Assembly: GCA_964532715.1 (NCBI GenBank)
Contig: CAZHIX010000029.1
Location: 1 to 14,672 of the forward strand
Direction: 5' to 3'
DNA: 14,672 bases
Source: 1-14-0-10-45-29 sp964532715
Lineage (GTDB): Archaea > Micrarchaeota > Micrarchaeia > Anstonellales > Anstonellaceae
The position numbers and the translations under genes were made by a program. Of this stretch, positions 1-7,136 are shown one piece after another (the stretch's first letter is position 1; every line of letters begins with the position of its first letter). Under the pieces are notes generated by a model, which did no database searches, was not told where the DNA came from, and was given only the letters and a program-made list of their open reading frames with translations.

Positions 1-423
1 CCACCGATCAATATACCCGCAGCAGATCTTGATACATTGCATTTACTAATCGTACAATTCAGAGATAGACGTAGAAATCTTAGAAGAACATTAGAGATTG
101 CAGAAGTTGCTGAAGGCTCTGGTAGCACGGCTGCAGAACCAAATATAATTTTTAGATGGAGACCCCGAGGGGATTCGTGGGAGAAAGTATCTGAACCAGT
201 TAGGTTTTACAAAGAACTAAACTTGCACACAGGTATGACTAAAGAACAGATACAAAAAGATAATAAAAAACGTCAAACGATATTGCAGTGGATGATAAAT
301 AATAAAATAGTTGATATGGATGCAGTAGGAAATATTTTTTCATTGTACTATTCAAACCCAGAAGAAATATATGAAATAGCCCGTGCAAACATTGAGTCAA
401 AAAAATCAGATAAGAAGGGTTAA
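1..423 (+). CDS. Secretion/pilus ATPase (FlaI/VirB11/TadA type), C-terminal part
   Basis: The reading frame is open from the left edge (begins PPINIPAADLDTL) and ends at the TAA at 421-423, so this is the 3' end of a longer gene. The visible part matches the C-terminal region of archaeal type II/IV secretion ATPases: an 'NPPINIP'-like segment, then 'LLIVQFRDRRRNLRRTLEI', a 'NIIFRWRPRGD' strand segment and a helical 'RQTILQWMINNKIVD' tail ending in a YY.NPEEI motif. These hexameric ATPases act at the cytoplasmic face to power pilin assembly or secretion. The Walker A and B boxes lie upstream of the window and cannot be checked. The two following genes encode the expected membrane platform proteins, starting 14 nt after this stop, so they are almost certainly co-transcribed. 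Which system it powers (archaellum, adhesion pilus, Tad-like) cannot be told here because no pilin or peptidase is visible. Confidence 0.85.
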   Translation, partial: PPINIPAADLDTLHLLIVQFRDRRRNLRRTLEIAEVAEGSGSTAAEPNIIFRWRPRGDSWEKVSEPVRFYKELNLHTGMTKEQIQKDNKKRQTILQWMINNKIVDMDAVGNIFSLYYSNPEEIYEIARANIESKKSDKKG

Positions 424-436
424 AGATGGTGCAAAA

Positions 437-1327
437 ATGCAACAAAGAATAGGACTTTTATTTATACCCCCATCACTTGTTCAACAACTCGGCGCTAGAT
501 TTAAGGGAGTAGGCATCAAAGTCAGCTCAATGTTTCCGGGTCTTTCATACGACCTTTCTAATGCTCAGATAGAAGTATCGGCAATGCACTATGGTGTTGG
601 GGCAGTTTTTTCAGCATTGTTTTTTGCAGTGTTTATATCATTCTTTCTTGGTTTTATAACGATAATTGGCGGATTTGAATTCCCACTAAACATAATTATA
701 CCATATTTGGCATTTATGGTTGTGTTTATGGGACTTTTTGTACTTCATATGTACTACCCAAAGATGCTTTCAAAATCAATAGCAACAAAAATAGATAGAG
801 GGTTGTTATTCGCATGCAGAGACATGCTGATTCAAGTTTCTTCAGGAATTCCATTATATAAAAGCATACAAAACGTGGCAGAAGGACAATATGGGCAGGT
901 TTCTATTGAATTTAAAAAAGTGATTGCCGAGGCACGTTCAGGAACATCGCTTACAACTGCACTTGAAAACATGGCAGTTAGAAATCAAAGTATTTATCTT
1001 AAAAAAATGTCATGGCAACTTGTAACAGCCATACGTTCAGGTGCAAGTCTTACAAAATCACTTAAGGGAATAATAAAATTACTTGTAGATTATCAAATGC
1101 GTTTAATCAAAGCATACGATTCAGAATTAAATGTAATAGTGCTATTGTATCTTTTGACAGCCGCAGTTTTACCGACAGTAGGTACAACAGTATTAGTTAT
1201 ATTCTCAGTATTTGGTGTATTGGGAATATCGCCAGAAGTTTATGCCGGACTTATAGGAGTAGGAATATTTGCTCAGATAATGATAATATCATACGTTCAT
1301 GTAAGAAGACCGAGAATGTATGATTAG
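437..1327 (+). CDS. Pilus/secretion membrane platform protein, T2SF domain (TadB/FlaJ-like), first copy
   Basis: This 296-residue protein has the layout of the GspF/TadC family: two hydrophobic segments near residues 50-78 and 83-107, a cytoplasmic helical T2SF domain (about 115-225, including 'LLFACRDMLIQVSSGIPL' and the repeated 'ARSGTSLTTALENMA / IRSGASLTKSLKGI' pattern), then two more hydrophobic segments near 232-262 and 266-287. Such proteins sit in the membrane and couple the ATPase to pilin extraction. I chose ATG 437 because a GGTG element lies just upstream (428-431); a GTG at 383 would extend it by 18 residues into the ATPase gene. It sits between the ATPase and a second, divergent platform protein, 3 nt apart. 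Confidence 0.85.
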   Translation: MQQRIGLLFIPPSLVQQLGARFKGVGIKVSSMFPGLSYDLSNAQIEVSAMHYGVGAVFSALFFAVFISFFLGFITIIGGFEFPLNIIIPYLAFMVVFMGLFVLHMYYPKMLSKSIATKIDRGLLFACRDMLIQVSSGIPLYKSIQNVAEGQYGQVSIEFKKVIAEARSGTSLTTALENMAVRNQSIYLKKMSWQLVTAIRSGASLTKSLKGIIKLLVDYQMRLIKAYDSELNVIVLLYLLTAAVLPTVGTTVLVIFSVFGVLGISPEVYAGLIGVGIFAQIMIISYVHVRRPRMYD

Positions 1328-1330
1328 CAA

Positions 1331-2377
1331 GTGAGAAGAATGACAAATATAATTTTAAGAAGAAAATTCGTGCAAGTCGCAAGCAAAGACAACCCATCTA
1401 CTATTGCTAGACTTCTGGTTTATGCAGGGATAGAACAACCACCAGATATTTGGCTTGGTTCACGACTTTTATTTGCGCTTACAATAAGTTTTCTAATAGC
1501 AATTTTGCCCCCGATAATATCCCAGGTTTTGGATATGGATATCGGTTTTGGATTTCCAGGAAGATTCAATCTTGCATTCATGTTTGGATACATGATACTT
1601 ATTTTTTCAATTTGTTTTGCAACAATTATTGCATTGATTTATTTGCACTTATATTACATGATACATGACAGAACAAATAGAGTTGAGGAGGTGTTGCCAG
1701 ATTTTCTTTTGATGGTTGCAGCACACATGCACGCAGGATTAACACCATTTGCAGCATTTCAATCGGCAGCTCGCCCGGAATTTGGACCACTTGAAAAAGA
1801 AGTGAAAAAAATTGTAGCATACTCCATGGGATCAGAATCATTTACAGATGCGATAGGCGCACTTACAAGACATGTTGAATCACCCATACTAAAAAGAACG
1901 ATGAGTTTTTTTGAGAATGGACTTCGCTCGGGTGGAAAACTTGCAAGCCTCATAGAAACAGCTGCGGAAGAAATAAGAGACCTTGAGGAAATAAAACGCC
2001 AAACAGTGCTAAACACACGAACATACACCATATTTTTAGTGTTTATACTTGTGGGAGGATTACCCATACTTCTTGCTATATCCACAGAATTTTTATCCAT
2101 ATTTTCATCAATGCAGGCGCAAATTGGAAAAGATACTGCCACTATGGTTGGTTCACTTATGTCCCCAGATTTGAATTTAGAGCCGGAATTTGTTGATAAG
2201 ATGGCGGTAGTCATAATAGTATCCACAGCTACGCTAGTAAGTTTGTTTATTGGAGTGATATCTGAAGGAAAAGTCTTGTTTGGTCTAAAGTATATGCCCC
2301 CATTAGCAATACTTTCATACTTTTTCTTTTACATCGTGAAAATGGTTCTTAACGGGTTTTTGGGTGCGTTCTTCTAA
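1331..2377 (+). CDS. Pilus/secretion membrane platform protein, T2SF domain (TadC/FlaJ-like), second copy
   Basis: This 348-residue protein has hydrophobic segments near residues 45-66, 82-110, 231-252, 289-311 and 320-345. The T2SF core at about 118-225 contains 'EEVLPDFLLMVAAHMHAG' and 'FFENGLRSGGKLASLIETAAEEIRDLEEI', typical of TadC-type proteins. The gene starts 3 nt after the previous stop and is clearly in the same operon. Archaeal adhesion-pilus and Tad-like loci often carry two platform proteins for one ATPase, and this pair fits that plan. The start could be GTG 1331 or ATG 1340 (three codons in); no strong ribosome binding site decides between them. A short T5 run at 2397-2401 after the stop may end the transcript. 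Confidence 0.85.
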   Translation: MRRMTNIILRRKFVQVASKDNPSTIARLLVYAGIEQPPDIWLGSRLLFALTISFLIAILPPIISQVLDMDIGFGFPGRFNLAFMFGYMILIFSICFATIIALIYLHLYYMIHDRTNRVEEVLPDFLLMVAAHMHAGLTPFAAFQSAARPEFGPLEKEVKKIVAYSMGSESFTDAIGALTRHVESPILKRTMSFFENGLRSGGKLASLIETAAEEIRDLEEIKRQTVLNTRTYTIFLVFILVGGLPILLAISTEFLSIFSSMQAQIGKDTATMVGSLMSPDLNLEPEFVDKMAVVIIVSTATLVSLFIGVISEGKVLFGLKYMPPLAILSYFFFYIVKMVLNGFLGAFF

Positions 2378-2434
2378 TTTGAAAAACACACAGAAACTTT
2401 TTGGTTTATTAATTTGCACTCAATAAAGGAAAAA

Positions 2435-2440
2435 GGAGAT
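2435..2440 (+). promoter_or_regulatory. Shine-Dalgarno sequence for the zinc-ribbon gene
   Basis: GGAGAT preceded by AAAA lies 3 nt before ATG 2444 and 6 nt before ATG 2447. The spacing favours one of these two adjacent ATGs over the further upstream in-frame start at 2414. An AT-rich TTTATTAATT element at about 2404-2413 could be the TATA box. Confidence 0.6.
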
Positions 2441-2443
2441 TTT

Positions 2444-2602
2444 ATGATGAGTATTAAATGTGCAAAGTGTCAGTGTGAAATAGAGGATTATAAGAGCATG
2501 GTTCAGATAATAGAAGACGCAGGATATACAGCCACATATTGCGCAAAATGTGGAGAAGAAGTAAAGAAAAGAATTACACAAAGAGATAAATCAATTAAAT
2601 GA
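2444..2602 (+). CDS. Small zinc-ribbon protein with two CxxC knuckles
   Basis: This 52-residue protein begins MMSIKCAKCQC and has a second knuckle, YCAKCGEE, followed by a basic tail (KKRITQRDKSIK). The CAKC...CAKC pair is the classic pattern of a single structural zinc ribbon that binds one Zn ion. Such small archaeal proteins can bind nucleic acid or act as subunits of larger complexes, but nothing here assigns a partner. The start is set by the GGAGAT at 2435-2440. The gene lies 66 nt after the pilus operon and converges on the Sec61-beta gene with only 9 nt between stop codons. Confidence 0.7.
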   Translation: MMSIKCAKCQCEIEDYKSMVQIIEDAGYTATYCAKCGEEVKKRITQRDKSIK

Positions 2603-2611
2603 GTTTTATTT

Positions 2612-2782
2612 CTAAATGGAGTTTGCAAGTATTTTATCAAGTACTTTTACAACAAGAATTATCAAAATAGATACCACCACAAAACCTTTTGGTTCAAACT
2701 TCAGCCCACCCATATTAGTACCTGAGCTTACTCCAAGTATTCCTGCTTGTGATTGTGGTTGAGATACAGATATCTTTGACAT
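2612..2782 (-). CDS. secG: Probable preprotein translocase subunit Sec61-beta (archaeal SecG)
   Basis: This 56-residue protein has the plan of archaeal Sec61-beta: a short polar N-terminus, an 'SQAGILGVSSGTNMGGLKFEP' type segment (residues 11-31, matching the family's P..AG.......G.K..P pattern) and one C-terminal membrane helix (about 34-51, VVVSILIILVVKVL). The family binds peripherally to SecY/SecE in the cytoplasmic membrane and assists protein export. I chose ATG 2782, not an upstream frame extension, because a TATA-like ATTTAAAT sits about 26 nt before it, fitting a leaderless mRNA. The assignment rests on pattern and length; other tail-anchored small proteins are possible but less likely. 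Confidence 0.75.
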   Translation of the reverse strand: MSKISVSQPQSQAGILGVSSGTNMGGLKFEPKGFVVVSILIILVVKVLDKILANSI

Positions 2783-2802
2783 GCAGATGATACTCAATTT
2801 AG

Positions 2803-2810
2803 ATTTAAAT
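2803..2810 (-). promoter_or_regulatory. TATA-like box for the Sec61-beta gene (leaderless)
   Basis: ATTTAAAT is centred about 25 nt upstream of ATG 2782. Archaeal TATA boxes lie about 26 nt before the transcription start, so transcription would begin at or next to the start codon. No Shine-Dalgarno is seen before this ATG, which agrees with leaderless initiation. Confidence 0.5.
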
Positions 2811-2942
2811 TGGTTTGTATAACAAGATTGGCATGTGCGCACTACAAAAGTTGAGTAACAGAACCAGATGATACATCAAAACAGAGTTGCCAGTTGTAAA
2901 AATACAAGCTTGATATACAAAAACAGGACTAAAAATTACAAG

Positions 2943-2950
2943 AAAAAAAA
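2943..2950 (-). terminator. Poly-T (T8) transcription terminator
   Basis: On the minus strand the stop codon TGA (2956-2954) is followed after three bases by eight T residues and then a second T5 stretch. Archaeal RNA polymerase terminates at such T runs without needing a hairpin, so this probably ends the HTH gene transcript and separates it from the Sec61-beta promoter. Confidence 0.5.
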
Positions 2951-2953
2951 GAC

Positions 2954-3311
2954 TCATACGAATGGACGCGCGGATGTTTTTACTAAACGCCATACACTCA
3001 TGTGAGAAACATTATATCGCTTTGCAATTTCGCGAATGGACACAAATTCAGTCCAATACGTCTTTAGTATATCGGAGCGAACTTGGGAGGGAATTGCACT
3101 TTTTTTTATATTGCGAAATGTACTACGAGTTATATCAGAATCTTGTTTTCGTTGCCCACTAGACAAGGTTTTTGAGGTTTTTGAGCCTAATTTTAAAATG
3201 ACAATTAACCCAGTGATTGCTATAAGGCATAGAGCGTGTTTGATTAGTTGCTACTTGGACTAATGAGTCTGTAGTACTAAACGATTTTTGGGTTTTATCT
3301 TCGGTTGTCAT
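2954..3311 (-). pseudogene. Membrane-anchored HTH protein gene interrupted by an apparent +1 frameshift
   Basis: An ATG at 3311, preceded by an excellent Shine-Dalgarno, opens a frame reading MTTEDKTQKSFSTTDSL that would end at a TAG near 3160 after only about 50 codons. In the +1 frame, open from 3250, the same DNA reads a hydrophobic helix (ALCLIAITGLIVILKLG) followed by a polar linker and a helix-turn-helix region (IPSQVRSDILKTYWTEF, then VSIREIAKRYNVSHMSVWRL) ending at 2954. Joining the two near the CAAACACG stretch at about 3236-3243 gives a coherent ~117-residue protein: short cytoplasmic head, one membrane helix, C-terminal homeodomain-like HTH. No good start exists in the second frame (only a TTG at 3166 without ribosome binding site), so the parts most likely belong to one gene. 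The break may be a real inactivating mutation, a sequencing error, or a programmed shift. Poly-T follows the stop. Confidence 0.55.
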
Positions 3312-3315
3312 TTCA

Positions 3316-3327
3316 CTCTCCTCCACC
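3316..3327 (-). promoter_or_regulatory. Strong Shine-Dalgarno for ATG 3311
   Basis: The minus strand reads GGTGGAGGAGAG directly before GTGAAATG-type spacing to ATG 3311. This is the best ribosome binding site in the window and is the main argument that translation starts in the frame that later stops early, and hence that the downstream HTH frame is reached by a frameshift. Confidence 0.65.
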
Positions 3328-3378
3328 ATTTTCTCTCAAGGAGAACACGTGATGGATAACATACTTTTGCCAAAGGAG

Positions 3379-3386
3379 TATAAAAA
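3379..3386 (+). promoter_or_regulatory. TATA-like box for the ankyrin/transglutaminase-like gene
   Basis: TATAAAAA preceded by purine-rich CAAAGGAG (a possible BRE) would start transcription near 3408, leaving a leader of roughly 30-35 nt before ATG 3442. It overlaps the presumed leader of the divergent HTH gene. Confidence 0.4.
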
Positions 3387-3420
3387 GGATTGTAACAACT
3401 AAATCAGTTGCAAAAGAGTG

Positions 3421-3430
3421 TTTTATAAAT
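3421..3430 (-). promoter_or_regulatory. TATA-like box, probably for the divergent HTH gene
   Basis: Read on the minus strand this is ATTTATAAAA. It would place transcription start near 3399, giving the HTH gene a leader of about 90 nt that holds the strong Shine-Dalgarno. For the + strand gene it is too close to ATG 3442 (about 17 nt), unless translation really begins at a slightly later codon such as GTG 3451. Confidence 0.35.
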
Positions 3431-3433
3431 AAA

Positions 3434-3458
3434 AAAACCATATGAAACATGTGGTTTT
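3434..3458. repeat. 11-bp inverted repeat enclosing the start codon of the ankyrin gene
   Basis: AAAACCATATG pairs with CATGTGGTTTT across an AAA loop: ten Watson-Crick pairs and one G-T wobble. ATG 3442-3444 is inside the left arm. In + strand mRNA this hairpin would hide the start codon. On the minus strand the same stem is followed by seven T, which resembles an intrinsic terminator. Confidence 0.6.
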
Positions 3459-4764
3459 GACTTGGATAAGAAAACGAAATTCTAAAAAAGAACACAACGA
3501 CTTAGAACAGAAAAGAGGATATGTAGAGCTATCTAACAACTCCGACAGTATAGATCAACAAATAATGAGAATCGTACCAATAAAGAAAAATAATGCTCAG
3601 CGAAAAATACAAAATGGCGATGAACCAAACATATATAACATTAAAGAAAAGATTGACGAACTAAAAACAAATGAAAAAAATCCTCATTATTTCATAACGT
3701 CAGAGAATGCTACAGAATTTATTTGTGAAGTTGTGAAAGCGGACAAAATAGAGCTACTTGAAGAACTTTTGATTAATGAAAAATTTATTGATTCACTTGA
3801 TTTTGAAAATCAACAACCGATTCTGGAAGCTATTCGAAACGAAAACTTAGATATGATGAGATTACTAATACATGCAGGGTATAATGTGAATTCAAGAAAA
3901 TCGGATAAAGGTCGAACACTGTTGCATAGTGTTGTGTCTGAAATCTATAAAAAACAAAAAGAAATCATAGAATTGCTACTAGAAGAAGGAGCGAACCCCA
4001 CTATCAAAGACATTGATTCTAAAACCGTTTTGGATGTTTTTAGTGCAGATCCAAAACTCAAAAAAATTATTGAAGAAAAATCAATAATAGTTATTCGTCA
4101 AAAAAATTTGCCAGTAAAAAATGAAATCACTCAAAAAGAGCTAAAGAAGATTTCAGATATTATAAAAATAGAAACTTACAAAAGCACACTTAGAGAAATG
4201 AGATATGAGGGAATAAACGATGTTGATTATGAAAAAGAATTTGATGAGCAAACTACAAAAAATAAATTAAGGATATTGGCATATGCGATTAGAGTGATTA
4301 ATAAAAAACCGAACAGACTTGGGGTAAGATATACCTTGACTGAACCCGCAGTTACACCAGATCAAGTATATCACAGTAAGATGGCAGATTGCGATGGATT
4401 TATTGTTTTATACGCGTATTTGGCAGAACACATCGTTGGGATAAAACCACAGGATTTCACAATTATAGATATAAGGAATAAATTTTTAGATAAAAAAACA
4501 AAAAAAGAAGAAAAAATTGGCCATACGCAGGGTATGATTAGAATTGAAAATGAATACTACCTGATTGATATGACTATGGGAAAGAATTATACTTTCAGAC
4601 AAGTTGAAAAAAAACCAACAATACAGGAGCTTGCAAATGAAAATCTAAGGATTTCGGGCTATCGAAAAGAGAAGATAGTACCTATATGGGAAGAGATTAA
4701 AACTTATGATGGATACAAAAACTATTTGTTATCAAAAAACAATGACCAAATAATATCGACTTAA
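3442..4764 (+). CDS. Ankyrin-repeat protein with C-terminal transglutaminase-like cysteine domain
   Basis: The 440-residue protein has no signal peptide or membrane helix. Residues about 88-205 form ankyrin-like helix pairs, e.g. 'QPILEAIRNENLDMMRLLI' with 'HAGYNVN' and 'GRTLLHSVVSEI' with 'IIELLLEEGANPTIKD'. After a charged helical linker, residues about 270-380 show the spacing of the transglutaminase-like fold: 'MADCDGFIVLYAYLAEH' (Cys317), 'IGHTQGMIRI' (His361) and 'YYLIDMTMG' (Asp376), a candidate Cys-His-Asp triad. That fold includes transglutaminases, peptidases and amidases, so a catalytic role on protein targets bound by the ankyrin part is plausible but inferred. The first 85 residues are basic and unassigned. 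The start is uncertain: ATG 3442 is within a hairpin and lacks a Shine-Dalgarno; GTG 3451 or Met42 (3565) are alternatives. It stands alone, convergent with the HD gene 17 nt downstream. Confidence 0.7.
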   Translation: MKHVVLTWIRKRNSKKEHNDLEQKRGYVELSNNSDSIDQQIMRIVPIKKNNAQRKIQNGDEPNIYNIKEKIDELKTNEKNPHYFITSENATEFICEVVKADKIELLEELLINEKFIDSLDFENQQPILEAIRNENLDMMRLLIHAGYNVNSRKSDKGRTLLHSVVSEIYKKQKEIIELLLEEGANPTIKDIDSKTVLDVFSADPKLKKIIEEKSIIVIRQKNLPVKNEITQKELKKISDIIKIETYKSTLREMRYEGINDVDYEKEFDEQTTKNKLRILAYAIRVINKKPNRLGVRYTLTEPAVTPDQVYHSKMADCDGFIVLYAYLAEHIVGIKPQDFTIIDIRNKFLDKKTKKEEKIGHTQGMIRIENEYYLIDMTMGKNYTFRQVEKKPTIQELANENLRISGYRKEKIVPIWEEIKTYDGYKNYLLSKNNDQIIST

Positions 4765-4781
4765 ATATAAGTTTGTGAGGA

Positions 4782-5909
4782 TTACAAATTTAGTAATTTT
4801 TTTGCAGTATTTGCCACGCGCTTACGTTTTGAATCTTCACATAATACAAGTAGAGTTGCACGCTCAAGACTGGCTGATTCAAGAGAAGAAGAAATTGAGG
4901 ATATATCACATAAGTTGCGTGAAACGTTATTGTCGTTAATCAAAACGTTTACTTGAGATTTAAATTGAGAAGGGATATCAACCAAAGCATCAGGGCATCG
5001 TTTAGATAAATCATTTTCAAAATCATGACTTAAAATATAATTTTTTGTATCTTCGTTCAGATTTGCCCAACTAACTACATATGCACGTTTTAGAAGTTTG
5101 CGATTGATAAGACGAGCGCAAAGAGCAGAACTTGATTTAGTTCTTAGAAGTAAATCTAAAAGTGAATTATCATTATAGCGTGAAATTACATTTGGGTCTA
5201 TTTGTTCAAAATTGACTGCGTTTTTTAGTGCAACCTGAAGCATTTTTCTTGCAATCCTAACTGCGTGATGATAATAAACTGCATGAAACATTGAAAAACG
5301 AGCAAGAATAACGGATTCTGTGGCCTCAATTCCTCCTTTTTCAATTTGTATTTTTGAGGATTTGTAAATCATTTTAGCAATTATTCTACTCCAATCAATT
5401 ACACCGTAAGCTACACCAGTATAGTGAGCATCGCGCAACAAATAGTCAAGACGATCCGCACCGACATCGCACGTAAGTACTTGACCAAAAGATTTTCCAA
5501 GCATTAATTGAGCGATATTTTTTGAATCAAAATTTTTTGATAAGATGTCGTGAATTTGACCATGGGTGATTAGTTTTTTTCCAATTTGCTCGTGCGTACC
5601 AGTTGTTGGTGAAAGTATTGATTCGCAATCATGAGAAAAGGGCATGTGCCCAATATCATGTAAAAGAGCACATAAACGAAGTTGAGATAATTCATCATTA
5701 TTCAGACCAATTTTTTGCCCGATTTTTGAAGCAAGATGCATTGTCCCAAGAGAGTGTTCAAATCGTGTATGATGCGCACCCGGATATACAAGATATGTCA
5801 TTGCAACTTGACGTATTTGCCTTAGTCTTTGAAAATCTAAACAGTCTATTATTTCCTGTTCAATATCACTAAATTCTATTTGACCATGAATCGGATCACG
5901 AATATTCAT
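4782..5909 (-). CDS. HD-domain phosphohydrolase (COG1078/SAMHD1-dGTPase-like)
   Basis: The 375-residue protein opens with 'MNIRDPIHGQIEFSDIEQEI', the hallmark start of SAMHD1-like HD hydrolases. Metal ligands are all visible: His51-His52 region in 'HHTRFEHSLGTMHLA', the His-Asp pair in 'ALLHDIGHMPFSH' (84-85) and the distal Asp in 'DVGADRLDYLLRDAHYTG' (about 153). The family hydrolyses (d)NTPs or other phosphoesters in the cytoplasm; exact substrate cannot be read from sequence. A helical C-terminal region (about 200-375) is less conserved. It is the last gene of a minus-strand run after the winged-helix protein (24-nt gap) and AMMECR1. All key residues are intact, so it is probably an active enzyme. 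Confidence 0.9.
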   Translation of the reverse strand: MNIRDPIHGQIEFSDIEQEIIDCLDFQRLRQIRQVAMTYLVYPGAHHTRFEHSLGTMHLASKIGQKIGLNNDELSQLRLCALLHDIGHMPFSHDCESILSPTTGTHEQIGKKLITHGQIHDILSKNFDSKNIAQLMLGKSFGQVLTCDVGADRLDYLLRDAHYTGVAYGVIDWSRIIAKMIYKSSKIQIEKGGIEATESVILARFSMFHAVYYHHAVRIARKMLQVALKNAVNFEQIDPNVISRYNDNSLLDLLLRTKSSSALCARLINRKLLKRAYVVSWANLNEDTKNYILSHDFENDLSKRCPDALVDIPSQFKSQVNVLINDNNVSRNLCDISSISSSLESASLERATLLVLCEDSKRKRVANTAKKLLNL

Positions 5910-5933
5910 AGAACAAAAACACGCTCACAGTAT

Positions 5934-7115
5934 TTAGGCTTTTGCCCATTCCCCACGTCTTTTTTCAATCACTAAACCTTCATCTGCCATGATTACCAAT
6001 ACCGCAGTTATTGCATCAGATGGCAAGTTTAGTTTAGATGCAATTTGTACTAGATTAGACGTACCTTGATTAAGTAAAACGGAGATTAGAGGCTCAAGAC
6101 TGTTTAAATATGATTTTTTTATTACATAATATTTCTTATCGAATCCACGAACTCCACAAACATCTTCGTTTTTTATTTGCACTTTGATATTTTGCATTTG
6201 TATTTTTGCCTCAGCTTCGTTTGAGATAACCATATAGCCAAACTTTTGCAAATGTAAAATTGAATTTATTTGCGGATTGGTAACAGAATTAGTAATTTGA
6301 TTAGAGGATAATGGTGCACTTGAAGAAGAATTTGAAGATGTGGCAGAAATTTGTATATTTTCAGATGTTGAAATAGAAGAAGAGTTTACATTCATAAAAG
6401 AGGGTGAGGATGAAGATGGATCATGTTTAGATAGAATTTGTTTTGTTGAATATTTGTTAGATGGGTTTGACTGTAAAGATGAAACATGTTTTGGAGCAAG
6501 GTTATCTGTTAGATAGTTGTCGGTGGAGGGGTTTGACTGTAAAGATGAAACATGTTTTGGAGCAAGGTTATCTGTTAGATAGTTTTTTGAGGAATTTGGA
6601 TCTGAGTTTTTTTGAGTCGCATTTACAACGGCTTGATCAGGATTATGATTGGGGTTATAAAAGGCAGAATCTTGCGAATACATGGACGTGCTTCGCTGAA
6701 ATTTACAGGCTTGAAACACTTTATTAGTTATATTATATACTCCTTGAGGGTATTTTTGGTTTTTGAAGACAGTTATGTATTTTTTCAAAATCATATTTTC
6801 AAGAGTAGAGATTTCTTTTTCATCAAGTATTTTGTTGGTATTTTGCTCGGTTCTTTCAAAAAAACGAATTTTTGACAATTTGTTCACGAGTGAACGCTCT
6901 GTATCCAAAAGTGCGACATTGCTCTGAACGGGATAACCAAATATTTCCATTTTTGCATCTATATTACAAATCAAAATTGCACCAGGTCTGAGCTGATATA
7001 TATCAACAACCGTAGATTTTGAAAAAGGTACACATATCGGAGTAGGAACATGAACATATAATCCATCTGAATTTTCTTGTTTTTTTATGTGCGTTTTCAT
7101 ATTTGCACCAGACAT
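5934..7115 (-). CDS. Unrecognised protein with Ser/Asn-rich repeat linker and C-terminal winged helix
   Basis: I do not recognise this 393-residue protein as a family. Three parts are visible. Residues about 18-140 look folded and include 'TVVDIYQLRPGAILICNID' and 'LENMILKKYITVFKNQKYP'. Residues about 140-280 are low complexity, rich in Ser, Asn, Thr and Pro, and contain two identical 20-residue units starting NYLTDNLAPKHV (178-199 and 200-221 with their joining residues). Residues about 337-393 resemble a winged helix: 'LISVLLNQGTSNLVQIAS', 'LPSDAITAVLVIMADEGLV' and 'EKRRGEWAKA' as the wing. That suggests DNA binding or protein contact. It starts 21 nt after AMMECR1 ends and lies 24 nt before the HD gene, so it is probably co-transcribed with both. 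Met6 (7100) is an alternative start. Confidence 0.6.
   Translation of the reverse strand: MSGANMKTHIKKQENSDGLYVHVPTPICVPFSKSTVVDIYQLRPGAILICNIDAKMEIFGYPVQSNVALLDTERSLVNKLSKIRFFERTEQNTNKILDEKEISTLENMILKKYITVFKNQKYPQGVYNITNKVFQACKFQRSTSMYSQDSAFYNPNHNPDQAVVNATQKNSDPNSSKNYLTDNLAPKHVSSLQSNPSTDNYLTDNLAPKHVSSLQSNPSNKYSTKQILSKHDPSSSSPSFMNVNSSSISTSENIQISATSSNSSSSAPLSSNQITNSVTNPQINSILHLQKFGYMVISNEAEAKIQMQNIKVQIKNEDVCGVRGFDKKYYVIKKSYLNSLEPLISVLLNQGTSNLVQIASKLNLPSDAITAVLVIMADEGLVIEKRRGEWAKA
6463..6584. repeat. Two perfect 56-bp direct repeats, period 66 bp
   Basis: The stretch 6463-6518 recurs exactly at 6529-6584, separated by 10 diverged bases. The period of 66 bp is 22 codons, so the reading frame of the minus-strand gene is kept and the protein gains one extra copy of a 22-residue linker unit. 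Absence of even silent changes in the 56 bp points to a recent duplication by slippage or unequal exchange. Confidence 0.9.
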
Positions 7116-7136
7116 AATTTGACTATAACCTAATGA

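Noticed and set aside
2805..2957. A 50-codon hydrophobic minus-strand frame overlapping the HTH stop codon by ATGA.
   Set aside because: Its first residues come from a poly-T terminator-like run, it has no ribosome binding site, and it runs over the Sec61-beta TATA box. It is more likely chance.
3313..3495. A minus-strand frame with a hydrophobic stretch ending one base before ATG 3311.
   Set aside because: It overlaps the ankyrin gene start and its last codons are just the strong Shine-Dalgarno read in frame; an ATG near the hairpin has no promoter of its own.
6463..6584. Possible CRISPR-like array.
   Set aside because: There are only two units, the period fits codon duplication, and the 10-bp spacer is far too short; it lies within a coding frame.
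6461..6727. A + strand frame containing a perfect repeat, antisense to the winged-helix protein.
   Set aside because: The repeat simply mirrors the in-frame duplication on the minus strand, and the frame has no family resemblance or start signal.
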